Assembly (NCBI GenBank): GCA_016281115.1
Contig: JAEEHZ010000247.1
Coordinates: 1 to 5,623, forward strand
DNA: 5,623 bases
Direction of reading: 5' to 3'
Source: Clostridiaceae bacterium
GTDB lineage: Bacteria > Bacillota > Clostridia > Oscillospirales > Acutalibacteraceae
Under the pieces are notes generated by a model that saw only the letters and a program-made list of their open reading frames with translations, did not search any database and had not been told where the DNA came from. This document shows, one piece after another, positions 1 to 5,623 of this stretch. Position 1 is the stretch's first letter. Every line of letters starts with the position of its first letter. The position numbers were made by a program, and so were the translations under genes.

Positions 1-2190
1 ACCCCGAGAACAAAGAGAATTCTCCAGGCGGCTCTTATAAAAGCAAGGCTAATGGGTCAAAAATTTGTCGGCACAGAGCATATACTTCTTGCTCTCACCG
101 ACGAAACCGACAGCTATGCGGTAAAATATCTTTCAAATGTCGGTGTTCGTCCCGAGGATATTGTAGATAAATTGAATCCCGAAATGGGTACTTTTGAGGA
201 TAAATCTTTTTATTCTTCACCCGAAAGCGCTAAAAACAGTAAATCAAATACAAAAACTCTCGATAATTTCAGCAGAGATCTTACCGCTCTTGCAGGTGTG
301 GGAAAGATTGACCCGGTGATAGGCAGAGCTAAAGAAATAGAGAGAGTAATTCAGATACTTTCAAGACGTACAAAGAATAACCCTGTTCTTATCGGAGAAC
401 CCGGTGTAGGCAAAACTGCCATTGCAGAGGGCTTGGCGTTAAAAATAGCATCGGGCGAGGTGCCGGAGTCTGTAAGGGATAAACGAATAGTATCGCTTGA
501 TATTACGGGAATGGTTGCAGGCACAAAGTATAGGGGAGACTTTGAGGAGCGTGTTAAAGCCGCTGTTAAAGAGGTAATATCCGCAGGAAATGTTATTCTG
601 TTCATAGATGAGATACACAATATAGTAGGCGCAGGTTCATCAGAGGGCTCAGGAGACGCTGCAAACATTCTAAAGCCCGAGCTTGCCAGAGGAGACCTGC
701 AGATAATAGGTGCCACAACTATCGACGAATACCGAAAACATATAGAAAAAGACGCTGCTTTGGAAAGACGTTTTCAGCCTATTATCGTTGGTGAGCCGAG
801 CGAAGAGGAAGCCACAAAGATACTTTTTGGTTTGAGAGACAGATACGAGGCGCACCATAAGGTAAAAATTACCGATGAAGCGATAGAAGCAGCTGTAAAG
901 CTCTCTGCAAGATATATTCAAGACAGGTTTTTGCCTGACAAAGCAATTGACCTTATAGACGAAGCGGCATCACGTGTAAGGCTGAACAGCAACACAGCGC
1001 CCGAAAGCATAAAAGAGCTTGAAAATAAGATCAATTTAACAGAGCAGGAAAAAACTACGGCAATCAACAGTCAGAATTTTGAAAGCGCAGCAAAGCTTCG
1101 TGATGAGATTAAGGCTCTAAATGAAAAGCTTGAAAACGAAAAACAACAGTGGAAGAATAACAGAGATAATTTCACGGGCGAAGTGAATGTAAACGATATA
1201 GCGGACGTTGTCGCTCAGTGGACAGGTATACCTGCATCAAAGCTTACACAGGAAGAAGCGGAAAAACTGCTTAATATGGAAAAAACGCTTCACAACAGAA
1301 TAGTAGGACAAGACAAAGCAGTAAAGGCTGTGTCAAAGGCAATCAGACGTTCAAGAGTAGGCTTAAAGGATCCGAAAAGACCTGTCGGCTCGTTTATTTT
1401 TCTCGGACCCACGGGTGTGGGAAAAACCGAGCTTTGTAAAACTCTTGCCGAGACGCTTTTTGGCTCTGAGAACGCAATGATACGTCTTGATATGTCCGAA
1501 TATATGGAAAAGCACACAGTATCTAAGCTTGTGGGCTCACCTCCGGGATATGTAGGTTTTGAAGAGGGAGGACAGTTAACGGAAAAGGTGCGCAGAAAGC
1601 CGTATTCGGTTATACTGTTTGATGAGATCGAAAAAGCGCATCCCGATGTATTCAATATTCTGCTTCAAATACTTGACGATGGCAGACTTACCGATTCTCA
1701 GGGCAGAACTGTAGATTTTAAAAACGCCGTTATAATAATGACTTCCAATGTCGGCGCTCGTATGATAACCGAAAAGCAGCAGTCGTTGGGATTCTCTCAG
1801 GGAGACGCTCAGCAAAGCGAGAAAGAATTGTCAGATACGGTAATGGCGGAGCTTAAAAAGGCGTTCAGGCCCGAGTTTCTTAACAGAGTTGACGACATAA
1901 TCGTATTTAACAAGCTTTCCGAAGATGATATAAAACAAATTGCGATTAAATTGCTTGACGGTCTTAAGAATCGTCTGAAAGAGCTTGGAATAACCGTTGA
2001 GTTTACTGATAACGCAATAACTGCAATTTCCAAAAAAGGTTTTGATCCCGTTTACGGTGCAAGACCGCTTAAAAGGGCGATCACAACAGAGATAGAGGAC
2101 AGGCTGAGCGAGGCTATTCTAGACGGAACAATAGACAAAACAAAGCCCGTAACCTGTGATTTTGAAAATGACGTTATTACTTTCAAGTAA
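1..2190 (+). CDS. clpC: ClpC-type AAA+ unfoldase, ATPase subunit of ClpCP protease (5' partial)
   Basis: HSP100/Clp ATPase that unfolds substrates and feeds them to the ClpP peptidase in the cytoplasm. The reading frame is open from base 1. Its first codons (TPRTKRILQAALIKAR) match the start of the second Clp-N repeat, so the ATG at base 52 is internal and about 80 N-terminal residues lie outside the window. In window numbering: second Clp-N repeat about 1-60 with GTEHILL at 24-30; first AAA+ module with Walker A GEPGVGKT 132-139, pore loop AGTKYRG 173-179, Walker B ending at Asp203-Glu204 and arginine finger pair 256-257; coiled middle domain with UVR-like FESAAKLRDEI from 360; second AAA+ module with Walker A GPTGVGKT 469-476, pore GYVG 516-519, Walker B VILFDE 537-542, arginine finger 629 and sensor-2 Arg688. 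LGF at 596-598 sits where the ClpP-docking tripeptide is expected, which favours ClpC over ClpB. All catalytic residues in view are intact. No mcsA/mcsB or ctsR is visible, since the upstream side is cut off. Confidence 0.96.
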   Translation, partial: TPRTKRILQAALIKARLMGQKFVGTEHILLALTDETDSYAVKYLSNVGVRPEDIVDKLNPEMGTFEDKSFYSSPESAKNSKSNTKTLDNFSRDLTALAGVGKIDPVIGRAKEIERVIQILSRRTKNNPVLIGEPGVGKTAIAEGLALKIASGEVPESVRDKRIVSLDITGMVAGTKYRGDFEERVKAAVKEVISAGNVILFIDEIHNIVGAGSSEGSGDAANILKPELARGDLQIIGATTIDEYRKHIEKDAALERRFQPIIVGEPSEEEATKILFGLRDRYEAHHKVKITDEAIEAAVKLSARYIQDRFLPDKAIDLIDEAASRVRLNSNTAPESIKELENKINLTEQEKTTAINSQNFESAAKLRDEIKALNEKLENEKQQWKNNRDNFTGEVNVNDIADVVAQWTGIPASKLTQEEAEKLLNMEKTLHNRIVGQDKAVKAVSKAIRRSRVGLKDPKRPVGSFIFLGPTGVGKTELCKTLAETLFGSENAMIRLDMSEYMEKHTVSKLVGSPPGYVGFEEGGQLTEKVRRKPYSVILFDEIEKAHPDVFNILLQILDDGRLTDSQGRTVDFKNAVIIMTSNVGARMITEKQQSLGFSQGDAQQSEKELSDTVMAELKKAFRPEFLNRVDDIIVFNKLSEDDIKQIAIKLLDGLKNRLKELGITVEFTDNAITAISKKGFDPVYGARPLKRAITTEIEDRLSEAILDGTIDKTKPVTCDFENDVITFK

Positions 2191-2219
2191 AACAATCTTT
2201 ACACCACCATAATTTTCCG

Positions 2220-2261
2220 GGCGTAACGCCTCATTATCCAAAGTGAGACGTTACGCCTTTT
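2220..2261 (+). terminator. Intrinsic terminator of clpC
   Basis: A 9-bp perfect stem (GGCGTAACG at 2220-2228 with CGTTACGCC at 2249-2257) is followed inward by one C/A mismatch and four more pairs (CTCA with TGAG), with a loop around 2234-2243. Four T residues follow directly (2258-2261). It lies 29 bases after the clpC stop codon and separates clpC from the sigma factor unit. The T tract is short, so some read-through is possible. Confidence 0.88.
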
Positions 2262-2299
2262 AGTGCGATTGAAGACCCGAAAACAAATTGCAAAAAAAC

Positions 2300-2366
2300 A
2301 TGAGACTTTTTTTGATCTCATCCGTTTAATAAGTGAAAGGAAAATAAAGGACCTTTCGGAAAGGGG
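2300..2366 (+). promoter_or_regulatory. Leader of the sigma factor gene: ribosome binding site and two small hairpins
   Basis: GGAAAGGGG at 2358-2366 is the ribosome binding site. It lies 7 bases before ATG 2374 but only 1 base before ATG 2368, which favours 2374 as the start. CCTTT at 2352-2356 can pair with AAAGG at 2360-2364 across a 3-base loop, which would partly hide this site. Further upstream, ATGAGA (2300-2305) can pair with TCTCAT (2316-2321) around a T-rich loop. A TTTAAT at 2325-2330 resembles a -10 box, but no matching -35 is apparent, and I found no convincing ECF-type AAC/CGT promoter in the roughly 110 bases after the clpC terminator. The binding site is well supported; the hairpins and promoter are tentative. 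Confidence 0.55.
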
Positions 2367-2373
2367 CATGCAG

Positions 2374-2931
2374 ATGGATAACGGTGCAAGTAGCTACCGC
2401 CGTTTTCTTGACGGTGATGACGATGGTTTGGCGGAGATCGTTAGGGATTATAGCGATGGGCTGATACTTTATCTCAACGGCATCGTCAATAATATATTTG
2501 TTGCCGAAGAACTTATGGAAGAAACGCTTTTTAAGATCATAACAAAAAAACCGAGGTTTAATCCGAAATACTCATTTAAAACATGGCTTTATACCATCGG
2601 GCGAAATACGGCAATTGACAGGTTGAGACATAACTCAAGGCAGTCCGATACGTCATTTGATGACATGGAGAATTATATACAGGATGAATTTGATTTGGAA
2701 AAGCTCTATATTATTGAGGAACGCAAAATCACCTTACATAGAGTTTTAAAAAATCTTCACCCTGACTACAGGCAGGTTCTTTGGCTGATATATTTTGATA
2801 GCTTATCAAATTCAGAGGCGGCAGTTGTTATGAAAAAGACCTCTCGTCAAATGAAAAACCTCATTTACCGCGCAAAAGGGTCTTTGAAAGCAGAACTTGA
2901 AAAGGAGGGATTTGTTTATGAAGAGTTATGA
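2374..2931 (+). CDS. ECF-like sigma-70 family RNA polymerase sigma factor
   Basis: Alternative sigma factor of 185 residues that would direct RNA polymerase to a specific set of promoters. Sigma region 2 covers about residues 15-90, with AEELMEETLFKI at 44-55 followed by the typical FKTWLYTIGRNTAIDRLR at 68-85 (regions 2.3-2.4, -10 recognition). A variable acidic linker covers about 91-118. Region 4 covers about 119-172, with LHPDYRQVLWLIYFDSLS at 128-145 and the helix-turn-helix EAAVVMKKTSRQMKNLIYRA at 148-167 (-35 recognition). There is no region 1.1 or 3, and the length suits an ECF-type factor. The frame stays open upstream to a GTG at 2263, but that extension abuts the clpC terminator and has no good ribosome binding site, whereas ATG 2374 has one at ideal spacing. 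The stop overlaps the next gene by 14 bases, as in sigma/anti-sigma pairs. The family is clear; regulon and signal are unknown. Confidence 0.9.
   Translation: MDNGASSYRRFLDGDDDGLAEIVRDYSDGLILYLNGIVNNIFVAEELMEETLFKIITKKPRFNPKYSFKTWLYTIGRNTAIDRLRHNSRQSDTSFDDMENYIQDEFDLEKLYIIEERKITLHRVLKNLHPDYRQVLWLIYFDSLSNSEAAVVMKKTSRQMKNLIYRAKGSLKAELEKEGFVYEEL
2902..2909 (+). promoter_or_regulatory. Ribosome binding site of the downstream membrane protein, inside the sigma gene
   Basis: AAGGAGGG is a near-perfect Shine-Dalgarno sequence 8 bases before ATG 2918. It lies in the last codons of the sigma factor gene, so translation of the two genes is probably coupled. It also decides the start: the in-frame TTG at 2897 lies upstream of this site and is unlikely to be used. 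Confidence 0.85.
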
Positions 2932-3529
2932 TGAAATAACAAACAATCTGCTGGAGCGCAGAGACCGCTATGCAGCAGATCAAAAGAAAAGGAGAAAAAA
3001 GGTGATCGGTACCGCTGTTTTGGCTTGCTGTTTTACGGCATTGATCGGGTTAAGTATATGGAACGCGGCAAGGCTTAACAATGTGCCGACAGTACCGCAA
3101 AATGATAAAGTCATATATACAGCCGGAGCCGAAAACGGCACCGATGATACCTTTTGCGGTGAATATCATGTAGTTGATAACAACAGCAGTGCAAATACGG
3201 ATAACATGAGTGCAACTTCCACTGCGGAAGTGCAGTCCGCTTCATCAAAAGATGACGTTGCATCCCGCGAGCCCGATATTACTACCACCGTTCCGGATGT
3301 TATGGGAGTGGTCGTTATTGACGGAGAAAAATACGTTCAATTTGCAACCGGTGCAGAAGCGGAAGCATACACACTTGATACATGTCTCGGCAGTGCGGAA
3401 GACTTTGAGGGAACATATCAGACATATCTCATTGATGTGGCGGCAAAGGTTTACACTGTGACAGATGACCCCGATGTTCTGATTGTAAAGCTCGGCAACG
3501 GCGGTACCGTAGCTTTGAGAAAAGAATAG
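2918..3529 (+). CDS. Single-pass membrane protein, putative anti-sigma factor or sensor partner
   Basis: A 203-residue protein of a type often found directly after sigma factors like this one in Clostridia. The N-terminal 28 residues are short, charged and probably cytoplasmic (MKSYDEITNNLLERRDRYAA, then the basic patch KKRRKK at 23-28). One membrane segment follows at about 29-51 (VIGTAVLACCFTALIGLSIW). By the positive-inside rule the rest is outside: a low-complexity Ser/Thr/Asn/Asp linker at about 54-127 and a compact C-terminal domain at about 128-203 with DGEKYVQF, LGSAEDFEGTY and DPDVLIVKLGNGGTVAL. There is no zinc-binding HxxxCxxC anti-sigma motif and no protease or kinase motif. The anti-sigma role is inferred from the 14-base overlap with the sigma gene and from topology; the short cytoplasmic part would have to be the sigma-binding element. 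It could instead be a target or accessory protein of the regulon. The C-terminal fold is not recognised. Confidence 0.72.
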   Translation: MKSYDEITNNLLERRDRYAADQKKRRKKVIGTAVLACCFTALIGLSIWNAARLNNVPTVPQNDKVIYTAGAENGTDDTFCGEYHVVDNNSSANTDNMSATSTAEVQSASSKDDVASREPDITTTVPDVMGVVVIDGEKYVQFATGAEAEAYTLDTCLGSAEDFEGTYQTYLIDVAAKVYTVTDDPDVLIVKLGNGGTVALRKE

Positions 3530-3600
3530 ATAAAATTCTGTTTAACACTGCACTTTTTGTTAATATAAGCATTTAACTATGTAGATTTTTTTCAGTATTA

Positions 3601-3639
3601 ATCGCAGCAGAGCATAATAAAGCTTTGCTGCGATTTTTT
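3601..3639 (+). terminator. Intrinsic terminator of the sigma/membrane-protein unit
   Basis: A 13-bp stem (3601-3613 with 3622-3634) has a single G-T wobble and an 8-base loop, and ends in a run of six T (3634-3639). It lies about 70 bases after the membrane-protein stop and 16 bases beyond the convergent spoVAC stop. On the minus strand the hairpin is not followed by a T run, so it should work well only for the plus-strand unit. Bases 3530-3600 between stop and hairpin are AT-rich with nothing recognisable. Confidence 0.93.
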
Positions 3640-3654
3640 CTTGTGTATTAATTG

Positions 3655-4101
3655 TCAAAATAAGCTTGCAAGCCAAAGTATCAAACCGTAAATTGCCCCT
3701 GCCGTAATTCCGAAAACAAGAACCGGACCTGCAATAGTGAACAGCTTAGCTCCCGTGCCTAAAACAAAACCTTCTGTTTTGAATTCGATCGCAGGGGATA
3801 CCATGGCGTTAGCAAAGCCCGTAATGGGAACAAGCGTACCTGCGCCGCCGTGCTTTGCTATATTGTCATATACGCCGAGCGAGGTAAGCAACGCTCCCAA
3901 AAATACCAAAGTTACCGAAGTAAGTGTCCTTGAATCTTTAAGCTGCATATTTAAAAACAAATTGTATGTCAGCGTTAATGCCTGCCCGATAAGGCATATA
4001 AGGCCGCCCACCAAAAAGGCTTTTATGCAGTCCTTGACAAGAGGGCTGTTTGGCGAAGCCTTTTTAGCCATTTGAGAATATTCTTCTTTGCTTATTTTCA
4101 T
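3655..4101 (-). CDS. spoVAC: Stage V sporulation protein AC (SpoVA-family membrane protein)
   Basis: A 148-residue integral membrane protein of the SpoVAC/SpoVAE family, close in length to the B. subtilis SpoVAC of about 150. In B. subtilis, SpoVA proteins sit in the spore inner membrane and move dipicolinic acid into the forespore and out at germination; SpoVAC has been described as a mechanosensitive channel. Supporting motifs: CIKAFLVGGLICLIGQ at 25-40, the glycine-rich GGAGTLVPITGFANAMVSPA at 85-104, EGFVLGTGAKLFTIAGPV at 110-127. Hydrophobic spans lie at about 27-50, 60-80 and 120-147. The hydrophilic N-terminal stretch of about 24 residues before the first span favours SpoVAC over the otherwise similar SpoVAE, which usually lacks it. 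The start is fixed by AAAGGGAG at 4116-4109, 7 bases before the ATG. The usual partners spoVAD and spoVAE are absent on either side: it reads into a convergent unit and diverges from pck. Expression late in the forespore is expected from the family. Confidence 0.92.
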   Translation of the reverse strand: MKISKEEYSQMAKKASPNSPLVKDCIKAFLVGGLICLIGQALTLTYNLFLNMQLKDSRTLTSVTLVFLGALLTSLGVYDNIAKHGGAGTLVPITGFANAMVSPAIEFKTEGFVLGTGAKLFTIAGPVLVFGITAGAIYGLILWLASLF

Positions 4102-4121
4102 AATATTACTCCCTTTGTTTT

Positions 4122-4159
4122 TTATAAAAGTATTATTTCAATTATTTTAGCTTTTATAA
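4122..4159. repeat. 9-bp perfect inverted repeat upstream of spoVAC
   Basis: TTATAAAAG (4122-4130) and CTTTTATAA (4151-4159) are perfect inverted copies separated by 20 bases. The repeat overlaps the tentative spoVAC promoter elements. It is made almost wholly of A and T in an AT-rich stretch, so it may have no function. Confidence 0.4.
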
Positions 4160-4160
4160 C
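4131..4160 (-). promoter_or_regulatory. Weak candidate forespore (sigma-G-like) promoter for spoVAC
   Basis: Reading the minus strand, AATAATA (4137-4131) matches the sigma-G -10 consensus CATAMTA at six of seven positions. GTTATA lies 17 bases upstream (4160-4155), a poor match to TGMATA. The placement, with initiation about 20-25 bases before the start codon, suits spoVAC. The region is so AT-rich that such a match can easily occur by chance. Confidence 0.2.
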
Positions 4161-4180
4161 AGATTTTGATTATTATTTAC

Positions 4181-4212
4181 TTTGCTGTATTAAAGGGGTA
4201 AAATACAGTAAA
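4181..4212. repeat. 11-bp inverted repeat, candidate operator in the spoVAC-pck intergenic region
   Basis: TTTGCTGTATT (4181-4191) faces AATACAGTAAA (4202-4212) across a 10-base spacer, AAAGGGGTAA. Ten of the eleven positions are complementary; the remaining one is G4184 opposite T4209. The repeat ends 26 bases before the pck -35 box and about 80 bases upstream of the spoVAC start codon. It could be a binding site for a dimeric regulator of either gene. No T run follows, so it is not a normal terminator. I do not recognise it as the site of a known regulator. Confidence 0.5.
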
Positions 4213-4238
4213 TTTTGTTAATTTTTTTATAAAAACTA

Positions 4239-4267
4239 TTGAAATAATTTTCCATATGACTTATAAT
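4239..4267 (+). promoter_or_regulatory. Sigma-A-type promoter for pck
   Basis: TTGAAA (4239-4244, five of six to consensus) and a perfect TATAAT (4262-4267) are separated by exactly 17 bases. Initiation would fall near 4274, giving an untranslated leader of about 58 bases before the pck start. This is the clearest promoter in the window and implies vegetative expression by the housekeeping polymerase. Confidence 0.82.
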
Positions 4268-4331
4268 ACGCTTGTGGTGTTTTTTAATGACCGAACACTT
4301 TTTACTTTACCTTAAAAAGGAGAGATTTTTT

Positions 4332-5623
4332 ATGACAACCAATAAATCTGTTCTCGCATGGGTCGAAGAAATGAAAAATCTTATGCAGCCCGATAAGGTT
4401 GTATGGATAGACGGCTCAAAAGAACAAATTGAAGAATTAAGAGCAGAAGCCTGCAAAATAGGTGAGCTTATCAAACTTAACGAAGAAAAATTACCTGAAT
4501 GTTATCTCCACCGCACGGCTGTAAACGACGTTGCCCGTGTTGAGGGAAGAACCTTTATTTGCTCAAGAAAAGAAGAAGACGCAGGCCCCACAAACAACTG
4601 GATGGACCCTAAAAAGGCATATCCGATGCTCTTTGACATAGCAAAAGACAGTATGAAGGGAAAAACAATGTACGTTATCCCTTATTCAATGGGTCCCGTT
4701 GGCTCTCCGCTTTCCGAGATAGGTTACGAGGTTACGGATTCAATATACGTTGTTCTTAATATGTGCATTATGACTAGAGTAGGCGCAGAAGTTGACAAAC
4801 AGCTTGGCGACAGCGAAGACTGGATTAAGGGCTTGCACTCACGCTGCGAGATCAACGAAGAAAAAAGATACATTTGCCACTTCCCCGAGGATAACTATAT
4901 TATTTCAGTTAACTCAGGTTACGGCGGCAACGTTCTCCTCGGTAAAAAATGCTTTGCTTTGAGAATCGCTTCTTATCTCGGCAAAAATCATCAGTGGATG
5001 GCAGAGCATATGCTTATCCTCGGAATTGAAAATCCTAAGGGTGAAGTAAAATATATTACGGCTGCGTTCCCGTCTGCTTGCGGAAAAACAAATCTTGCTA
5101 TGCTTATTCCGCCCGAAGGTTACAGAAAGAACGGTTACAAAGTTTGGACAGTAGGCGACGATATAGCCTGGATGAGAATAGGCAAAGACGGCAGATTGTA
5201 CGCTATTAATCCCGAAAACGGATTTTTCGGCGTTGCTCCGGGAACAAACAAAAAATCCAATCCCAACGCACTCGCGTCAACGCAAAAGGGTACTATCTTT
5301 ACAAATGTTGTACAAAACCTTGACGATAACACGGTATGGTGGGAAGGCCTCGATAAGAATCCTCCTGCACACGCTCTTAATTGGAAGGGTGAACCATGGA
5401 ACGGACCGGAAGAAACTGCAAAGGGCAACAAGGGCGCGCATCCAAACAGCCGCTTTACTGCTCCCGCAAAGAATTGTCCGTGCATAAGCCCGATGTTTGA
5501 CGACACAACGGGTGTTCCGATTTCCGCTATTATATTCGGCGGCAGACGCGCACAAACAACTCCTCTCGTATATCAATCGAGAGATTGGGACAATGGCGTG
5601 TTTGTAGGTTCAATTATGGCTTC
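4332..5623 (+). CDS. pckG: Phosphoenolpyruvate carboxykinase, GTP-dependent (3' partial)
   Basis: Catalyses oxaloacetate + GTP to phosphoenolpyruvate + GDP + CO2, linking the C4 acids to gluconeogenesis; in anaerobes it may run toward carboxylation. It is cytosolic. The first 430 codons are open to the window edge; family members are about 600 residues, so roughly the last 30 percent is missing. Family marks: Arg69 in VARVEGRTF (substrate arginine region), NSGYGGN followed by LLGKKCFALRIA with Lys206, His226 in AEHML, the P-loop AFPSACGKTN at 245-254 with the characteristic hyper-reactive cysteine at 250 and Lys252, GDDIAWMR with Asp277, INPENGFFGVAPGT, and FGGRR with Arg405-Arg406. Lys206, His226 and Asp277 correspond to the Mn ligands of the animal enzymes. 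This pattern is GTP-type and unlike the ATP-dependent PckA. The start is set by AAGGAGAG (4317-4324), 7 bases before ATG. It is divergent from spoVAC and has its own promoter. Confidence 0.96.
   Translation, partial: MTTNKSVLAWVEEMKNLMQPDKVVWIDGSKEQIEELRAEACKIGELIKLNEEKLPECYLHRTAVNDVARVEGRTFICSRKEEDAGPTNNWMDPKKAYPMLFDIAKDSMKGKTMYVIPYSMGPVGSPLSEIGYEVTDSIYVVLNMCIMTRVGAEVDKQLGDSEDWIKGLHSRCEINEEKRYICHFPEDNYIISVNSGYGGNVLLGKKCFALRIASYLGKNHQWMAEHMLILGIENPKGEVKYITAAFPSACGKTNLAMLIPPEGYRKNGYKVWTVGDDIAWMRIGKDGRLYAINPENGFFGVAPGTNKKSNPNALASTQKGTIFTNVVQNLDDNTVWWEGLDKNPPAHALNWKGEPWNGPEETAKGNKGAHPNSRFTAPAKNCPCISPMFDDTTGVPISAIIFGGRRAQTTPLVYQSRDWDNGVFVGSIMA

Noticed and set aside
52..54. ATG at 52 as the clpC start codon
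   Set aside because: The frame is open to base 1, and codons before 52 encode the conserved start of the second Clp-N repeat; there is no ribosome binding site. The gene simply begins outside the window.
351..2033. Minus-strand open frames of 74-121 codons within clpC
   Set aside because: They lie opposite a highly conserved ClpC coding sequence and show no domain-like composition; they are shadows.
2263..2373. N-terminal extension of the sigma factor from GTG 2263
   Set aside because: It begins directly at the end of the clpC terminator, lacks a good ribosome binding site and adds residues with no match to sigma region 2. ATG 2374 has a well-spaced site.
2897..2917. TTG 2897 as start of the membrane protein
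   Set aside because: The strong AAGGAGGG lies downstream of this codon and is correctly spaced for ATG 2918.
3210..3461. Plus-strand 83-codon frame inside the membrane-protein gene
   Set aside because: It is an out-of-frame overlap with a supported gene and has no recognisable protein features.
3737..4075. Plus-strand 112-codon frame opposite spoVAC
   Set aside because: The minus strand encodes clear SpoVAC motifs with a good ribosome binding site, so this is a shadow.
4310..4320. CCTT-AAA-AAGG hairpin over the pck ribosome binding site
   Set aside because: Only four pairs with a three-base loop, too weak to claim as regulatory.
4102..4331. Riboswitch, small RNA or small gene in the spoVAC-pck intergenic region
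   Set aside because: Beyond the promoter and inverted repeats the sequence is low-complexity AT-rich, and no structured RNA or supported open frame was seen.
5135..5576. Frames of 84-123 codons on both strands within the PEP carboxykinase region
   Set aside because: They overlap the conserved PEP carboxykinase frame, which is open from 4332 to the window end.

Overview
The window reads as a chromosomal segment of a spore-forming Firmicute in the Clostridia, probably the Ruminococcaceae/Oscillospiraceae. This rests on a ClpC-type ATPase with a UVR-like middle domain, a SpoVA-family spore membrane protein, a GTP-type phosphoenolpyruvate carboxykinase, strong AAGGAG-like ribosome binding sites and very AT-rich intergenic DNA. 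The assignment comes from recognising protein families by eye, not from a database search. No mobile element, CRISPR array, tRNA or rRNA was seen.

Layout: (1) Bases 1-2190 (+) are the 3' nine-tenths or so of clpC, entering from outside the window and closed by a strong intrinsic terminator at 2220-2261. (2) Bases 2374-3529 (+) are a two-gene unit: an ECF-like sigma factor overlapping by 14 bases a single-pass membrane protein that is probably its anti-sigma factor or signal sensor. This unit ends in a second intrinsic terminator at 3601-3639. (3) Bases 3655-4101 (-) are a lone spoVAC-like gene, convergent with the sigma unit. (4) Bases 4102-4331 are a 230-base AT-rich divergent intergenic region with a near-consensus housekeeping promoter for pck (TTGAAA, 17 bases, TATAAT) and an inverted repeat upstream of it that could be an operator. 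(5) Bases 4332-5623 (+) are the first 430 codons of a GTP-dependent PEP carboxykinase that runs off the window end.

The genes look like four separate transcription units, not one pathway: regulated proteolysis (ClpC), envelope or signal-responsive transcription (sigma and membrane partner), spore dipicolinate/water transport (SpoVAC) and gluconeogenic or anaplerotic carbon flow (PEPCK). The least described part is the sigma/membrane-protein pair, whose extracytoplasmic C-terminal domain I cannot assign to a named family. The divergent spoVAC-pck region is the best candidate for unexplained regulatory structure. Nothing here amounts to a clear new biological system.
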